Below are positions 24,714 to 38,090 of a DNA stretch of 64,000 nt, in pieces; the first letter of the stretch is position 1; every line of letters starts with the position of its first letter. The notes under the pieces were generated by a model. The model worked only from the letters and a program-made list of their open reading frames with translations. It ran no database searches and was not told where the DNA came from. A program made the position numbers and the translations under genes. This DNA is from Collybia mongolica (taxonomy: Eukaryota; Basidiomycota; Agaricomycetes; Agaricales; Clitocybaceae), in NCBI GenBank assembly GCA_013420905.1, contig JAAXNY010000009.1, positions 1,736,001 to 1,800,000 on the forward strand, written 5' to 3'.

Positions 24714-25813
24714 ATGGACCGCGACGACCCAATCAGCCAATTTTTTCCCGACCAAGAGTCTGTTGACCTATACGATGTCTTGTCAGTCAAGACCGACGCT
24801 AAATATGATGAAATCAAGAAAGCTTACCGACGACTCGCCCTTGCCACCCACCCAGATAAACATGTTACAAGCAACGCGTCTACTATGGCGGATGCCTCGG
24901 TCAAATTTCAACAAATTGGATTCGCTTACGCTGTGTTGAGTGATGAGAAGCGAAGGTCGCGGTACGATAAGACGGGACGGACAGATGAAGGCTTTAACCT
25001 CAGTGCAGGGGACGACGGATGGGAGGCATATTTCGAGGAAATGTTTGAGCGTGTCACACGCGGAAAGCTTGATGAAATGAAGAAAGGATATCAAGGTGAG
25101 TTTTCATATCCTCTCTATCACCTAGGAACAAATAGTTGACGCATACTACAGGATCATCTCAGGAGATAAATGACCTTAAGAATGCATACCTCGAGACCAA
25201 CGGGTCGATCGAAGGAATCATGTCACATATTCCACACTCCACACATGACGACGAAGCGCGCTTTATCATCATAATATCCGGGCTGATAATGAAAGGCGAA
25301 CTACCTTCCTTCTCTGCTTGGGAAACGAGCTCAAAAGATGACAAATCCAAGCTTGTTCGAAAGAAACAGGGCGAGAAGGAGGCAGAAGAGGCGGAAAAGC
25401 TTGCACAGGAGTTGGGCGTTTGGGATGAGTTCTATGGCAGTGGGAAGCCTGGAGAACGGAAGGGCAAGGGCAAGGGTCAAGGACATTCTAATGCAGGAGT
25501 GGATAAAGAGGATCATTCGACTCTTCAAGCATTGATTCTCAATAAGAAGCGGAAAAACATGGACAGTTTTTTCGACAGCTTAGCTGCTAAGTATACAGAA
25601 CCTGGGCCAAGCTCCAAGGCAAGGGAAAAAGGGGAAAAGCGTGGGAGAGAAGGGGACGATGCCTCCCCGAAGAAGAAACCTCGACCTGGCCCTGCGCCCG
25701 AGATTGACGACGAGGAGTTTGATAAACTTCAGCAAAAGCTGTTCGGAGGCAAAGCGAAATCAGTGTTAGTTGAAGAAGCGAGGGGGAAGAAAGGCAAAAT
25801 AGATCTTGTCTGA
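24714..25813 (+). CDS. J-domain co-chaperone, DNAJC9-like
   Basis: An Hsp70 co-chaperone. The animal relative DNAJC9 also binds histones H3-H4, which would place this in the nucleus. The start MDRDDPISQFFPDQESVDLY leads into the J domain: YDVLSVKTDAKYDEIKKAYR with the HPD tripeptide in LATHPDKH and FQQIGFAYAVLSDEKRRSRYD. The DNAJC9-specific part follows: WEAYFEEMFERVT, EINDLKNAYLETNGSIEGIM and HDDEARFIIIISGLI. Next come a basic KGKGKG stretch, a LAAKY block and a lysine-rich tail ending GKKGKIDLV. One intron, 25096-25151, fits in phase. The gene converges on the FHIP gene (125 bp between stops). Confidence 0.88.
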
Positions 25814-25938
25814 TGTTTGGGTGGTTAAAAATTTTGTATGTATTCTTGTAAATTATTGTTCTTTTTCATGTCACCATGAATGTTGAGTTTGGTATATATG
25901 TAGAGGGAGGTGAAGGAAATCAGAATAGATTTACAATT

Positions 25939-28900
25939 CTACAAATATCTAACGGAATCAATACCCAGGCTTCGTCTGGCGTGGATGATCGCCACTAACT
26001 CCTTTATACTCTCTTCCAGAATCACAACATTGTCCAGAAGCTGTGATAGGGTGACATAAGTCATTTTGTCTGGTTTCTTCTCATCATCGATGTGCCCGAC
26101 ACCTGACCGGGAGTCCTCTGTTCGGTCACCCCAACCTGATGACGTGAACACATCCTCCTCATCCGCATTCCAATCAGCAGTAGGCCTGGCCGGTGTCCAA
26201 GGACTTGAAGTTGGGACAGGCGCTAGGAATGGCTCAACGACGATTGATCCTGTATGCTGGTAATGCCGTCCGAATGGACTCGCCACAGCCTTGCTATCCG
26301 CGCCTCTTGACGGCGTTGATGGTTCTGAAGGCGGGGGTGCCTTCACAGCCTTGTTTTTTTTTGGCGTTAAAAAGGACACGAAAGATGATGCAGAAGCTTT
26401 TGGTTTCGGCTTGGGTTGAAGAGGAAGTTCTGGAGTTGGACCAACTATGAGGGTAGGTTCATCAGTAAGATCCAGAGCGAATGTCAGAGCATCGGTCATG
26501 TTTTCCGAGAACAATAGGCCTTGCCGTCGTTCCAGAAGAAATTGGTCGAATTTATCAACAGCCAGTCGGTAACGCTCGAGCTGCGTGACAAGCCCATGGA
26601 AGATGGTGTGGATGATCGGCCGCGACTTCTCGTCCATGCTTGAGGCAGGAAGGAAACTTGTATCGTTCGCGAGCTTTGTTTCAATCTTAAAATCAATTGA
26701 ACGATCATCACCATCGTCACCTCCAAAGTTTGTGTCATCATCATTAAATCCATCCGAGAGTGGTGTGTCATTCGTTGCAAAGGTCAACCATCCCGCTAAC
26801 GAACGGTCTGGATGTACCGCCAGTGTAGCAAGAACACCCGTCAAGGCTATGTTGAATTCAGGGGTATTGGAGAAGAACTTCCGGAGGGATTCAAGGATAA
26901 GAGAGAGAAGTGGGTCGTTGACGTTCAACCTATGCTTGAGGTGTTGTCTTGAATCAGCGTCCATAGCAAATTCGTCGTCCATCTGGTAAGCTGATTGGTT
27001 TTGAATAGAAAACAAAGCATCGCGCAAGTAATGGTCGTATCCAGTGCTGAATGCATCACCATTGTGAGACGGGTCAACACGAGACACTAGAGTGAGATAC
27101 AGTCCCATTTCACGCTCATGCGTTGAATAAGTTGTATCTGGCTGCAAAAATTGTGATGCGTTGTCACTCCATGCAGCCTCGTCAGTGGTAAAGGTCGCAG
27201 CTTTGTCCACTCCAGGATAAGTGAATGATTCATCGTCGCCACTACCATCAGCAGACGCCGCATGGAGAGACGGAGAAGGCAGAGATATCAAGGCTGGATG
27301 AGGGAAACTTGTGGCATTTGGATCTGCTATGACGATCAAAAGCTGATTTGTCGTTACTTGGGGGTGCTGAAGTAGTATAGACTGGAACAGTTGAAGTGCC
27401 GATGTCGCAGTAGGTTGTGATGTCGACTTTAGGTTTGATAATAAGAGATCCCGAAGAGTAAATCTACCCATAGAAGTAAAATACTCAGATGGTTTTCTTG
27501 ATTCCGGCGCCTCCATCTCCAGAAGTACCATTGCACTGCTCTTTCGCCGCCTCAGTTTATTCTTTTTGTCCGTAGTAGCTGAAGGGTTAACCTTAGGGGG
27601 TCGGGCTCCACTTATCAACGTAAGCATCGATGATGGTCGTTGTTTGACCCGAACCTCATCGTTGTCTTCGCTGAGAAGAAAATTGACAAGGAGATCAGCA
27701 AGCTGACCAGGCTGGAGTGTCCTTATCATAATTTCGATATAGGACATAACAGCCACTGCACTCCCGTCCGCGTCTGAGCATTCTAGAATAGAAGGATATA
27801 GAACGTTCTCGAGAAATATTGAACGCACGGCGTCTAAAATGGATTGTCCAATCGCTGTCCCCACAAGAGCAGAGGCATCCACAGAGTCGTGGTTTATATT
27901 CCGTCGGAGAACATCCTGTAGAAATTCAAGGAGCTTGAGAAAATGATCAAGACGCGCTTTGAAATCTGGGTTGAGAGCATCTTCAATCCCCAATGCACGA
28001 GATTTCTCTTTGGCAGCCTCCTGTTCATTCTTCTCTTTTATTGTCTCAGGACCCAAGCCACCAATGACCATTGCGTGTTCTGGGACTGTCTCTAGAGTGG
28101 TATGGAATGCCAGTTTAGAGGGTAGAAGAGAATAGACAGCTCCCAAGCCTGCCCCAAGTACTTCCGAGAAATCACCATCGAGGATGTACTCGGCGAGAGC
28201 AAGGGCGGCATCATTATTTGGATCAGGCGGAAGTGTTTCTGACGGCTGGTCACCTTGTTCTGCTCGACGGGGCTCTCCAGGTGACATTGCTACGTCCATG
28301 AGGAAAAGCAAGCCTGCGCGAGCAAAGTCTCCAATTTGTCCTTCACGATGGACGAAGCGAAGCAGATAATTGAAGAGAAGGAATTCGTACTCCGTCTTCT
28401 TGTTGAGAGAAGATGTGAGAGGAGATGTAGTAGCTCCTAGAGAGAGAGACGGAGAGGAGGCACGAATGTTATCTTCACTGTCTGACTTATCTTCATCCTC
28501 CTCATCCTCTTCCTCGTCACCCTCGCCTTCTTCTTCGACGGAGAATAAGGGTTCTGAGTGATACCAGTGTTTGTCATGGAAAAATATCATGAGTAATTCG
28601 CGGTACGTTCGAATGCGGCTGCACAAAATACAAAGAAGGTTGACCACTGGGGGGAAGGTGCAGATCAGCGGCAGGAATAATCGTATCCCAACCTACGTAC
28701 GATCTTCCTCATATTCCGACGGTTGACCACGGACCGAACTGCGAGCAGCTCCCATTATCTTTTTGCCGTCAAGTTGTTCTTGTAGATCATCCCCTACACA
28801 GTTGCGGAGCAGCCTTAGGACAGCTCTGTGGACAGCCGAGTGGACTAGAAACTGTTCATCCATCAAGACCACCATGTTCTGCACTGCCCGTAGGACTTCT

Positions 28901-29365
28901 GCCTGAATTCCGGATGGCCGGTCTGTTTCACTGAGTCGTACAAGTGTACCGAGGACATCTGTCGGTGTGCAATTAGCGTGCTAATTGGTGGATCAGAGAA
29001 TTCCAACCATTTTTGAGGAGGTATTCGAGACATGCACCTGTCCCTCTGCCAGGGGTTGTGAAGGGGGATAGAAACAGCGAGGAACTACGTACCCTTCCTC
29101 CGTTCTTGTTGACTCCCAGACCAATGCATCGACGAGCGATTGTAGATGAGCAGGGACATCGGTTGATTTTATGCCCTTTGTTATTTGGCGTTCGTCTGGG
29201 TGCATGAGTGTGTTCTGGAAAGGTTCCTCAATGTCGTATGTGACATACACTGAAAATACCAACCTTGATGATATCCCATGACTTATGAAATTCCTGGGCA
29301 TGATCCACTGGGACTTTTGTCTGTGACTGGTTGCTTGCTTTGAGAAATTTCGAAAAGTAGTCCAT
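25939..29365 (-). CDS. FHIP / RAI16-like protein (FTS-Hook-interacting)
   Basis: FHIP proteins join FTS and Hook to link early endosomes to dynein. The start MDYFSKFLKASNQSQTKVPV (ATG 29365) is followed by AQEFHKSWDIIK, then NTLMHPDERQITKGIKSTDV, GACLEYLLKND, VLGTLVRLSETDRPSGIQ, VQNMVVLMDEQFLVHSAVH and, in the long last exon, CILCSRIRTYRELLMIFFH. Later blocks are EYEFLLFNYLLRFVHREGQI, ARAGLLFLMDVAMS, FLLSEDNDEVRVKQR, LFQSILLQHPQ and PEFNIALTGVLATLAVHPDR. An acidic tract (about 28480-28530) and Ser/Pro-rich linkers interrupt the helical repeats. Four or so introns lie in the first 700 bp. The family call rests on the recognised N-terminal order and the helical-repeat character. Confidence 0.85.
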
Positions 29366-29752
29366 CCAAATCGGCGTGCGCAACTCAAAAGCTCAAAAGA
29401 GACAGCTTTTTAGAATTCCAAGCTTCAAGTTAGATTGGGATTTCAGATCACACGGAAATGTTAATTCCAGATCAGGTGACGTGCTTTTCATACCACGTGT
29501 ATATCGACGCGTGTGATACGCTCTTTCGTCCAGAAAAACGCGGATTAATATCCTCTATGGTAAATTATGATGATACACGAAATGAAGGTGCTACTGGAGC
29601 ATGAATGGTATGTACAGCATCCACCGGCATTCCAACTCAGGTATATGAAAGATTGTCTCAATGCAGGTCATTAGATGCTCTTGCAAACCCCACAGTTCAG
29701 CGTGTCGAAATTTATGCGATCCCGGAATAGGGCAGCTAGAAGGCCCGGTCCA
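29366..29752. other. Short intergenic region between two minus-strand genes
   Basis: It holds the FHIP upstream region and the FKS1 3' flank. I see no ORF with recognisable content. Confidence 0.5.
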
Positions 29753-32700
29753 TCAGCCGACTTGTAATTGCCGGGATAAGAAGAACGCACGTAGGACGAT
29801 CAGAGCAGCAAGTAACGCAACCATCACAATGTACACAACAGTATATTTCATAACCTGAAAAGTTTAATCAGATCAGTCTGTCATATTTCGAATGAAAGAC
29901 TTGTACGAACGATCCATCTTCGTTGTCTCTTTTGTTTCATGGAGAACAGCGGCGCCCGTATTTGTTTCGAAGGTCGCAGCCAGACTGTCGACATTGTAAG
30001 TATTATGCTAGGTTAAGGGAAAAGAAGAACGAGGTCATACAGAGCATTGTAGAGTGCAGGCGGTTAGCAAAGGGGATCAGAATGGGAGGGGTCAGTATGA
30101 TCAGGAGAATATGACCAAGGAGGAAGTCTGATCCCCAAAGGGACATTTCAACAATCTTGACGATAAATTCACGAGCAGGCTGAGAGATGGCCGCGGAAGT
30201 GCCCAAGCCTCGCCCATACCATTTACCCGTCCACCAAGCACGATTGGTCTCGTCGTGCTTGTATTCACGGGTCAGGAAAACAGCAATTAGGATCTTCTGA
30301 ATAGCCCTCTGGATTGCAATAATTGCAATGATTCCCAAAACGGCGTGAGAAGCATCCCAGAGTTCAAGGAACCACTTTCAACAAATTTATTAGTATGAAT
30401 TAGAGCATGGGATGAACGTTGACGCACGAAGAATTCAAAGAAAGCAACTAAACCCACCAAGCACAATGAATGCGCTAGGGTAGCCATGACCGAGCCAAAT
30501 TTGGGCCATTTTTCCATCATGGGACCCAGGAATAGAGCAATGAAAAATAGTGAGATAAGCACGGCAGCATTCCAAACCACAGGACCGATGGCAATGACGC
30601 CGATGCGGATGAGGGCACTTGGGCCCAGATTACCGTTGGCATCGGGGAAGGATTTGACGAACATGTACGCAATGACGAACAACGTTGCAACACATATCGG
30701 CCAGATAATCTCGGAGAAGATGACCGTTCGCCAACTTGCTCGTGGAACATCGCCGGAGAGTTTTTCGGAGGGGTGGCCAAGTTTCTTCTTCTTGTATCCT
30801 GTGATCATAGTACGCGAGAGCCGGCAATATCCATACCAACTGCTCGCCTTCGTACGGGAGTTGCCTCGGGACATCCATCGCAGGAACTCACGATAATCAA
30901 TGATAAAATCGGCATAAGAGAACTGATGGGGATTAAATAAGAAGGGGGCTATGCAGAGGGAAAGGACGGAAAGCCAGAAATAAATCAAATGGGGAATCCA
31001 GATAGCCATGGTAGCATAGAGGAGGAGGAGAAGGTTCCTCATACCCATATATATGCTGGGACCAGCAAACCGAGAATAGAGGATGCTGAAGGAAATCCGA
31101 GTGGTCGCGAAGCCACGGCCCGTTGCGATATACCGAGCCCCACCAAAGGTTAGATTGCTGAGAATGGACTGTGAGTAAATTTGCGTTGAGAACACCTCGA
31201 AGATAGGTGATAATGATAAGAAATGTTTTCCCAGACGGAGGCAAGCCTTGCCTGTGCCACGTTCAACGAGTTCTAGAGAATAGTCCAATTAGGTCCAAAA
31301 TGATAAGATGGGTTAATGTGTGTCACCTTGCAAGAAAAGAGGTAAAAATGCAATGAAGAAAACCAAGAAAATCGAAACAATACAACGTCGGATCCAGTCA
31401 AAGACGGGAATGAGGTTGTAGCAGCCCCCTTGATTGGGGAGAGTGTTGCCCTGGGCGTCCACTTTACAGATGGCTAGTTGTTTGTTGAGAGTACCAATGA
31501 ATAGAACTGCATTACATCCATCAATGCTTTGTCCGGTAGGACTGTAAAGATGTATAACTCACGGGTGACCATGAAGACCTGGATAGAATATATGACAAGG
31601 ATGTTGTTGACATGGAATCCAGGATGGCCATAATAGAACGTCAAGAAACGATCTATCGGCAGTTGTGTTCCCAGGTAATAGTACTCGCGACTGAGCATCT
31701 GCTCCCCCATACCCGTCCCAATCTTTGTCTGGAAATTCAGGATGGTGCCAAATCCGAGATCACGGCCTTTACCACACTGGTAGTACTCCGAGTGCTTAAT
31801 CCGTCCACCACGACCAAACGCGTTCATTCCAGCGAAGATATCCTCGTTCAGGTGAAGTCCCTTTTGCGCCTTGGACACACCACCCCGCGTATTCATGAAA
31901 GTTGCATTCAAGAAATCTGGGTGACCGTAATGAAGTTTCCCCCCAATCCAAGCCAAGGCGCGTGCGGTCATTGTGCCAAACGTCTGTTCCTTACCAGCGG
32001 CTATATCGCCGAGGACGCCGATATTCTCCGAGAAAATATACTCGCGTGTTCCAACGATAGCCACGGGAGATCTGCTAAACTCCTTATGACCCCACTGAGC
32101 ATATGGACTTTGGCTCGACATGGAGTACTCTTCAAACTCGCCAAGGATATTACGAATCTTCAAACATTCCTCAAGATAGTTATCTTGATTTGCATCGATA
32201 AGCTGCAGGTACTCGCCACGGTAGAATATCATAGCGTGGTTCTGGTTATCCGACTTGCCGTCACCGAGAATAGGGTTTCCGGGGAGTTCGACGCGGAACT
32301 TGGGCTTCCGCTTGCCATTCTTCTCATCGATCTCTGAGTGACCATCAATGACTGCCGAGAATAGCTTGGCCTCGCCGCCCTTGGGTCCAGGCTCTTCATC
32401 AAGATACGCGATTTGCAAGTCCGGGTACGCGCGCAGGAGGAACTCAGCATTCTCTTGCTCCTCTTTGTTGAATTTAGAAAACCGCTGCATCGAGATTGTA
32501 AACTTAAATTTTCGGCGTGCCATGCGCTCCAGCTCGCGTTCCAGCCGCTCTGTATTTCCACCAAAAGTCTGGACAATATCCGGGTTCTCAACTCGATAAA
32601 GGAGCTTGATGGCCTTAGAGTAGTTCATCATACCGGAGACGGTTCGATAGAGCGTTTGGGCGCGGAGGGAGGCCCAAATTCGGGTCCGGAGAGTATACTC

Positions 32701-35514
32701 TGGCGATGATGTCTTAAACCCGATGCAGTAGAACGGCAGATCGTCAGCTTTGGATGCTTTCTCATTCGCCTGGCTCGTCGTTCCATCCATTGCATCGGTC
32801 TCTTCTGCCAAAATCTTTGTGTCCTTTACGAAGTTATCCCACTCGACAGGGTGGAGTTGTTTCAAGTACTCCAACAGGGTCACGCGGGTGCTCTGGTCCT
32901 CTTCACGGATAATTTCTCGCAAACTGAGTAGAATCTTTTCGGAATAATGTGGAACGAGGACAGTGAATGTCGGCATGGCATCAACAGGGAGGGGCTCGGG
33001 GAGCGCCGTGGTCAGGGAGGAAGCGAAAAAGGAGATCCGTCGTTCAGCTTCCCCTCCAACAGGGAAGAAATTACCCTTGAGTCCTGTTCCGTCCTGATTG
33101 GTGAAGAACGGTGGAGCGCGAAGGGTGCGGCGCCCGTCAGGATCGTCGACTTGATGGTACAGGAGGCGTTGGACATGATCAATTGAGAGAAGATGCTCGC
33201 GGTACATGGAGATAATAACGGCATTCCAGATTTGGGAGACTAAAACCTACGCACCACAATTTAGCATCTATAATCAAAATAGCACGAAACTAGAACACAC
33301 CTTAGGTTTGTATTTGATTTCCATTTCACCTGTCGCGAGAAGTTTCGCGTATATCCGTTTTGGCATACGAGTGAAAATATCTTTCCAAGGGGTCCAGATA
33401 GATAGGCCTAGTGAGAACGAGCGTCCAATGCTAAATATAACGATCCAAATGATATACCACAGATACGTGTCCAGAAAGAAGAGCACGAGGTCCATGACAT
33501 ACATGATCGCTAGCGTGAACGGAACATGGTTAGAGCAGAGTGCATCTCCGAGAATTTTGTCACCACACCCCTGAACTTTCATCCGAGCCATCACCCCGAC
33601 CGGCTTGCTGAATGATGTTGTCAAGAAAAAGTATGACTCTACGAACTTGCAGCTGAAGATGAGCAACCACAAGAAGATGGAGGCAGTTCGGGCGGAGCGG
33701 GGGAGAGCTGGGTAAGAAGCAGTAAACGTCTGGGAAGCCATGTACTTGCGTGCCTTTCCTGCAACACGGTCGCCGAACATGCGACCGGACGGAATTATGC
33801 CAAAGGCCAGAGTGACAATAACGGATATGAAGAACTGTACGATAGCAAGGATAAGTGGGACGGAACCCTGGTTAGGTCGACCATCCACCATGGCGATATA
33901 AAAGGTAGGTCCCGCTGTTAGAGCAAGGATGACAAGCAGGAAGACCAGACGGGTAGTGAGATGCGATGCATTGTTCCACGTAGTGGGAATGTATGAGAAC
34001 TCGGCAATTGTAGCGAGAATCATGATGGTAGTGGAAACAGCTCCACCAAGGGCAACGGCGGACCAAGTCATTTCGGGTGAAGGGAACTGTTTATCACGGG
34101 GTGAATAGACTTTGGGAGAGTTGAAGGCGGTATAGAACCAAAAGATAGATATATGGAGGATCCAGATGCGGTTAAAGTTGACCAGGAGATGGGCTGTGGA
34201 ACGCTTTTCAAAGTAAGTCTTGAAAAAAGTACGGTTCCATTCAACCTTGCTCAGTTTCATGAAGCGCTGGGCGGGTGAGACGTCAATAAGGCGGGACTAT
34301 ATCGATTTATTAGTAGTTGCGGGAGTCAATAATGTCCGGCAGAGCTTACATTGTCTGCGAGGACAATTTTGGCCAAGCCCTCAGGGTACCAAAAGAGCTG
34401 GTTGATGTCATCATATCCGATTATCTGATCATGGTCCTTTTCCCTCCTGACGAATTTACCGTCCTGTACCTCATAACCTTGGTCTCTCATGAAGCAATAG
34501 AGCGGCTTGACAACGGTATTGAGATAAAGGCCTTCTGGGACAGGTTCAATACGGTTCTGACACTCGGGGCTACGGTAATAGTCGTCGGCGCACTTGAAAA
34601 TGAAGCACAAACACTCTGGGACAAAGCGAACGTTACCAGCTTCGCCCCAGCACAAGAGGTAGAGGGCAATCTGTCGAAGACGGTCGTACTGGCTCATGTT
34701 GTTCATGGCATTTCTCCAACGATTGAGGGCACTGTCGAGAGACTTGTTGCCACCAGGCTTGGCCCCCTTGACACTCTTGAGACGCTGTAAACCAGGATTT
34801 TGGGACTGGCCGACAGCGTCGTCAAGGTTGAGTTGGGCTGCGAAATACCATTTCCGGTAGTTGGCATGCTGGCCTCCAATATAATCTGCATGGAGGGTGA
34901 GAAGAGCCTGGTTGGGAGTCATGCGGGAGGCACGCGAGTCGAGAAGGTGCATCGTGAAATCGAACTGATGGGGGGGGGGGACGGAATTGTAAGCGCAGAA
35001 AGGGCAAGGTCAAGAATAGAGAAAATACCATGTTGCGCATAGAGTCGCGTTGAAAGCCGAATTTCTGGGTGAGGTCAAGAAAAATATCTTCTATCTCTTC
35101 AGTGGACATGGGTATTTGGCGATCGGAAGCCCATGCAGGGTAGGGTTCTTGGGAGCCAGCTCCGGAATCGGCGAAAGGGGATATGCTAGGTATGCTGGAA
35201 TGGGAGTCGACAGAGGCGTTATAGGGCCTGCCAAACTCGGAGTCGGAGGAGGCTGTAATAAATGAGGGAGTAAGTGGATTAGATTGTTTAGGAAGAGGAA
35301 GAGAAGTACCTGAACCATACTGGTGCTGTTCATAGTAGGCCTGACTGCCTGCTAGACGAGCTGTAGAAGAGTTGTGGTTAGCATAATGGTCTCCAAGGTC
35401 GGAGTCGGCGTCGTAGTCGCGAGAAGGGGTCGGGAAGGAGGGAGAATTGTGTTGGTGAGCAAAGGGATTATTGCGGGGATCGTTTTGCCGGGCATAGCCA
35501 GGCTGGTATGCCAT
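29753..35514 (-). CDS. FKS1: 1,3-beta-D-glucan synthase catalytic subunit
   Basis: A GT48 plasma-membrane enzyme polymerising UDP-glucose into cell-wall 1,3-beta-glucan, activated by Rho1 and the target of echinocandins. The start at 35514 gives [20 protein letters not shown], a disordered cytoplasmic N-terminus. Next come [20 protein letters not shown], the FKS block [40 protein letters not shown], then a membrane cluster (34260-33300). The catalytic cytosolic part has [62 protein letters not shown] and [20 protein letters not shown]. The C-terminal membrane block follows, and the last exon ends at 29753. Introns include 34965-35028, 34297-34349, about 33208-33299 and two near 29880-30010. 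No pseudogene break was seen. Confidence 0.96.
34970..34980. repeat. Run of 11 G (poly-C at a 3' splice site of FKS1)
   Basis: On the coding strand this is a pure C-tract ending in CATCAG, the acceptor of FKS1 intron 1 (34965-35028). It acts as the pyrimidine tract, and length variation there could affect splicing. Confidence 0.8.
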
Positions 35515-35657
35515 GGATAGCAGAGAGTGAGTGAAGTGTATAAAGGAATGTCAGGCGCAACGTCAATGCCACCAGGAGGAGAGAGTTGCAAGAAGAAGAG
35601 GAGGTGTGGGAATTTCATTTTGTGACCCTCGTGACCGGCAACATCATCACCATCGCC

Positions 35658-38090
35658 ATGTCAATGATTCTGCTCCAAGTCAAACCCAGCGCACGGGCCA
35701 CCGACGGCCTGCACGTCGTCCATCCTCCCCCAGCAACGCCTAGATACCTCTTGGAACCTCCTAAACATTCCTCCAGACATATCCCCTCTCTCTCCTGGCT
35801 CTGTATTCGTCGTCTCGCCGAGTTCCCCGACCAGCTCTACCACCTACCTGTCCGTCTGCGCGTCGCTGATGATGCACCGCTCGCAGTCGACATCGCCAAT
35901 GCCGTTCACGACCCAGAAACAGTCGACCCCCGCCTTTGGGCGACTCTCGTACAGGTCTACGACAACCTCCCCGTTCACCTCGCTTCATTCTCCACTCCAC
36001 TCGCTGATCCCCATATCCCCCTACTGCAGCGCATCCCCGCCACCCCACGCTTCACCTTGCTGACTGTCCTCGATCTTCCCGCTTGCACCCATCTCACTGA
36101 TGACACCGTCAGAGAACTCACACGCTTGCACTCGCTCACCGCCTTGGACGCCAGTGCCACCGCACTCTCCTCGTATGCAGTCACTGTGCTCGCCCGCACC
36201 CTCCATTGGTCCATCGACCATCATCGCCGTGGACTCTGGGGCTTGCGTATTCTTCGCCTGCGCGGCTGTACCGCGATTGAAAACTCTGTCTATCCTCAAC
36301 TCACCCGCTTTCCCCTTCTTTCCGTCGTAGGCGCGTCTCTGTTCCCACCTCACCCACCATTGACTGACAACCTCCACGTACAGATCTAAGGGGTACCAAC
36401 TGCACCCCAACCCCCACCTCTGTCGACGCGTTTTGCCCCGCCGACGCCACACAATTATCCCTATATCACCCCGCCTCTCTTCGCGCAGCCCTCCGAACCC
36501 TTTCGTCTCCTACGCCCCTGTACTCCTCCCCACACACCTTCACCCTGCACATTAACTCGCTCTATCATGGGCCTCCATCAGCTCGCCTCCCCCAGCCCAC
36601 CGTCGCACCTCAGAATACCTTCGTTGTTATTCCCTCTGCAGAGTCGCATTCTGCCATAAAGACAGGCGACTCGGAGGCCATGCGCAGACACGCCGAAAGA
36701 GCTGAAGAGCTTGACCGCAGGAAGGAGAACAAGGAAGCTTGGTACGCTCGAAACCCAGAATGCAACACCGAGCCCCTTTGGGATGGCCCTGATACTGGAG
36801 AAGCAACGAATTCATCTAATGCCCTTAGTGGTAGCAATGGCGACAGGAGATCTTCACTGGTATTTCTACAAAGCTTGTCCTATGCTTTTTGACTAAAAAC
36901 TCTAACAGCGCCGAAGCGACGCGTTTAAAAGTCTGCCACCCATTTCAAGGTCAACAACATACCTCTCCCCCCCATCGAAATGCGAAGACAAAACACCCCA
37001 GCATCCAATCGCGTCCACATCGACCTTCCACCACATCCCCTTGGACATACGGGCGGCCCAGAGGAAGCCTACAACACTGGCATCCTCTTCCTGGATAGGT
37101 AATCACCACACACAATCATGTACCAGGACATCATTGCCGCCCCTCCCAGTGCGCCCAATGCCGCGAAGCTCATTTTCCGGCTCTAGTTCCTCTGCACCAC
37201 CGATGCAACGTCCCCTCATTTCCGCCTCCACAGCAGCCTTCTACTCCACTGTCCCCACCAACCCCCGCGTGCCTGATCGCCGCAAGTTAAAACACCATGT
37301 CTCCGGCTGGGATTGGGACTACTCTGCCGATCGATACTACTCTGAGGGACATCCAGAGAGACAAGGGGAGCACGATCCAGCACTCATGCTGTATCGGCCC
37401 CCGCCGCCATGGGCCGACTTACCTGTAGAAGGTATAATTTCCCTGAATGCATGTGGAACAAGAATGGGTACGCTTGCCGGAGGTGGGATTTTGCGTGTGA
37501 GGCATGTGGAGAAAGTGGCAGCTGTCAGCGATCAGAAGAGGATTGAGGCTATCAAGACAAAGGAGGGGGAGAAACAGGCTGCACTTGTGGCATTGCAAGA
37601 GAGTGCGAAGCGACATGGTGGGGTGCTTGCCAGTATGAGACGCAGAGGCTGGCACGGGAACGATGAGATTGGCACTCCAATTGCGGGAAATACCAACACT
37701 GGCTTAGGGACTACCATGGACTTAGGGAGGAACCCATTCCGACGACGTGTAGATGTGAATATTGGTGGAATTGGGGGGGAGATGACAAAACCCTTAAAAC
37801 CCATTTCGGCTGTCAAAATACCACTCTTCCCGAAGAATGCCTTGGAGAGGGAATCCAAGAGGAGAAAGACTGTATCCAATGTGAAGACGTCCAAGCCTTT
37901 GGCGACATGCAAAGATCCTAGCAGTAACACTAATGTCATTGTGACGGCCCACAAACTGCGCCCCACACGTGTTCAGGCCGGAGATGAAAAAGCGACACGA
38001 CGAAAATCTACAGCCTCTTTGAGTTCAGAGCCTGGGCATGGGATCAAGGGGACGGATACCAGCCAGCAAGAATTCAACTGGTCTAATTGA
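35658..38090 (+). CDS. LRR-like hypothetical protein
   Basis: The start MSMILLQVKPSARATDG is the first ATG of the open frame, 143 bp from the divergent FKS1 start. The first exon has leucine-rich-repeat-like lines: FTLLTVLDLPACTHLTDDTV, LTRLHSLTALDASATALSS and GLRILRLRGCTAIEN, in the F-box/AMN1-type LRR style. The frame ends unless a 53-bp intron with a rare GC..AG border (36331-36383) is used, which restores the LRR line FPLLSVVDLRGTNC. A further intron begins at 36860. The acceptor may be 36908 or about 36932, and 37099-37186 may be another intron, so the middle is uncertain. The C-terminal frame 37187-38090 is basic and disordered (KHHVSGWDWDYSADRYY, PFRRRVDVNIGG). No known family was recognised. 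Confidence 0.62.

Noticed and set aside
25939..28647. Plus-strand ORFs of 60-134 codons inside the FHIP exon
   Set aside because: They overlap a strong minus-strand coding exon and have no motifs; mirror-frame shadows.
31612..32337. 241-codon plus-strand ORF opposite FKS1
   Set aside because: It is antisense to the catalytic region of glucan synthase; its composition is explained by the codon use of FKS1.
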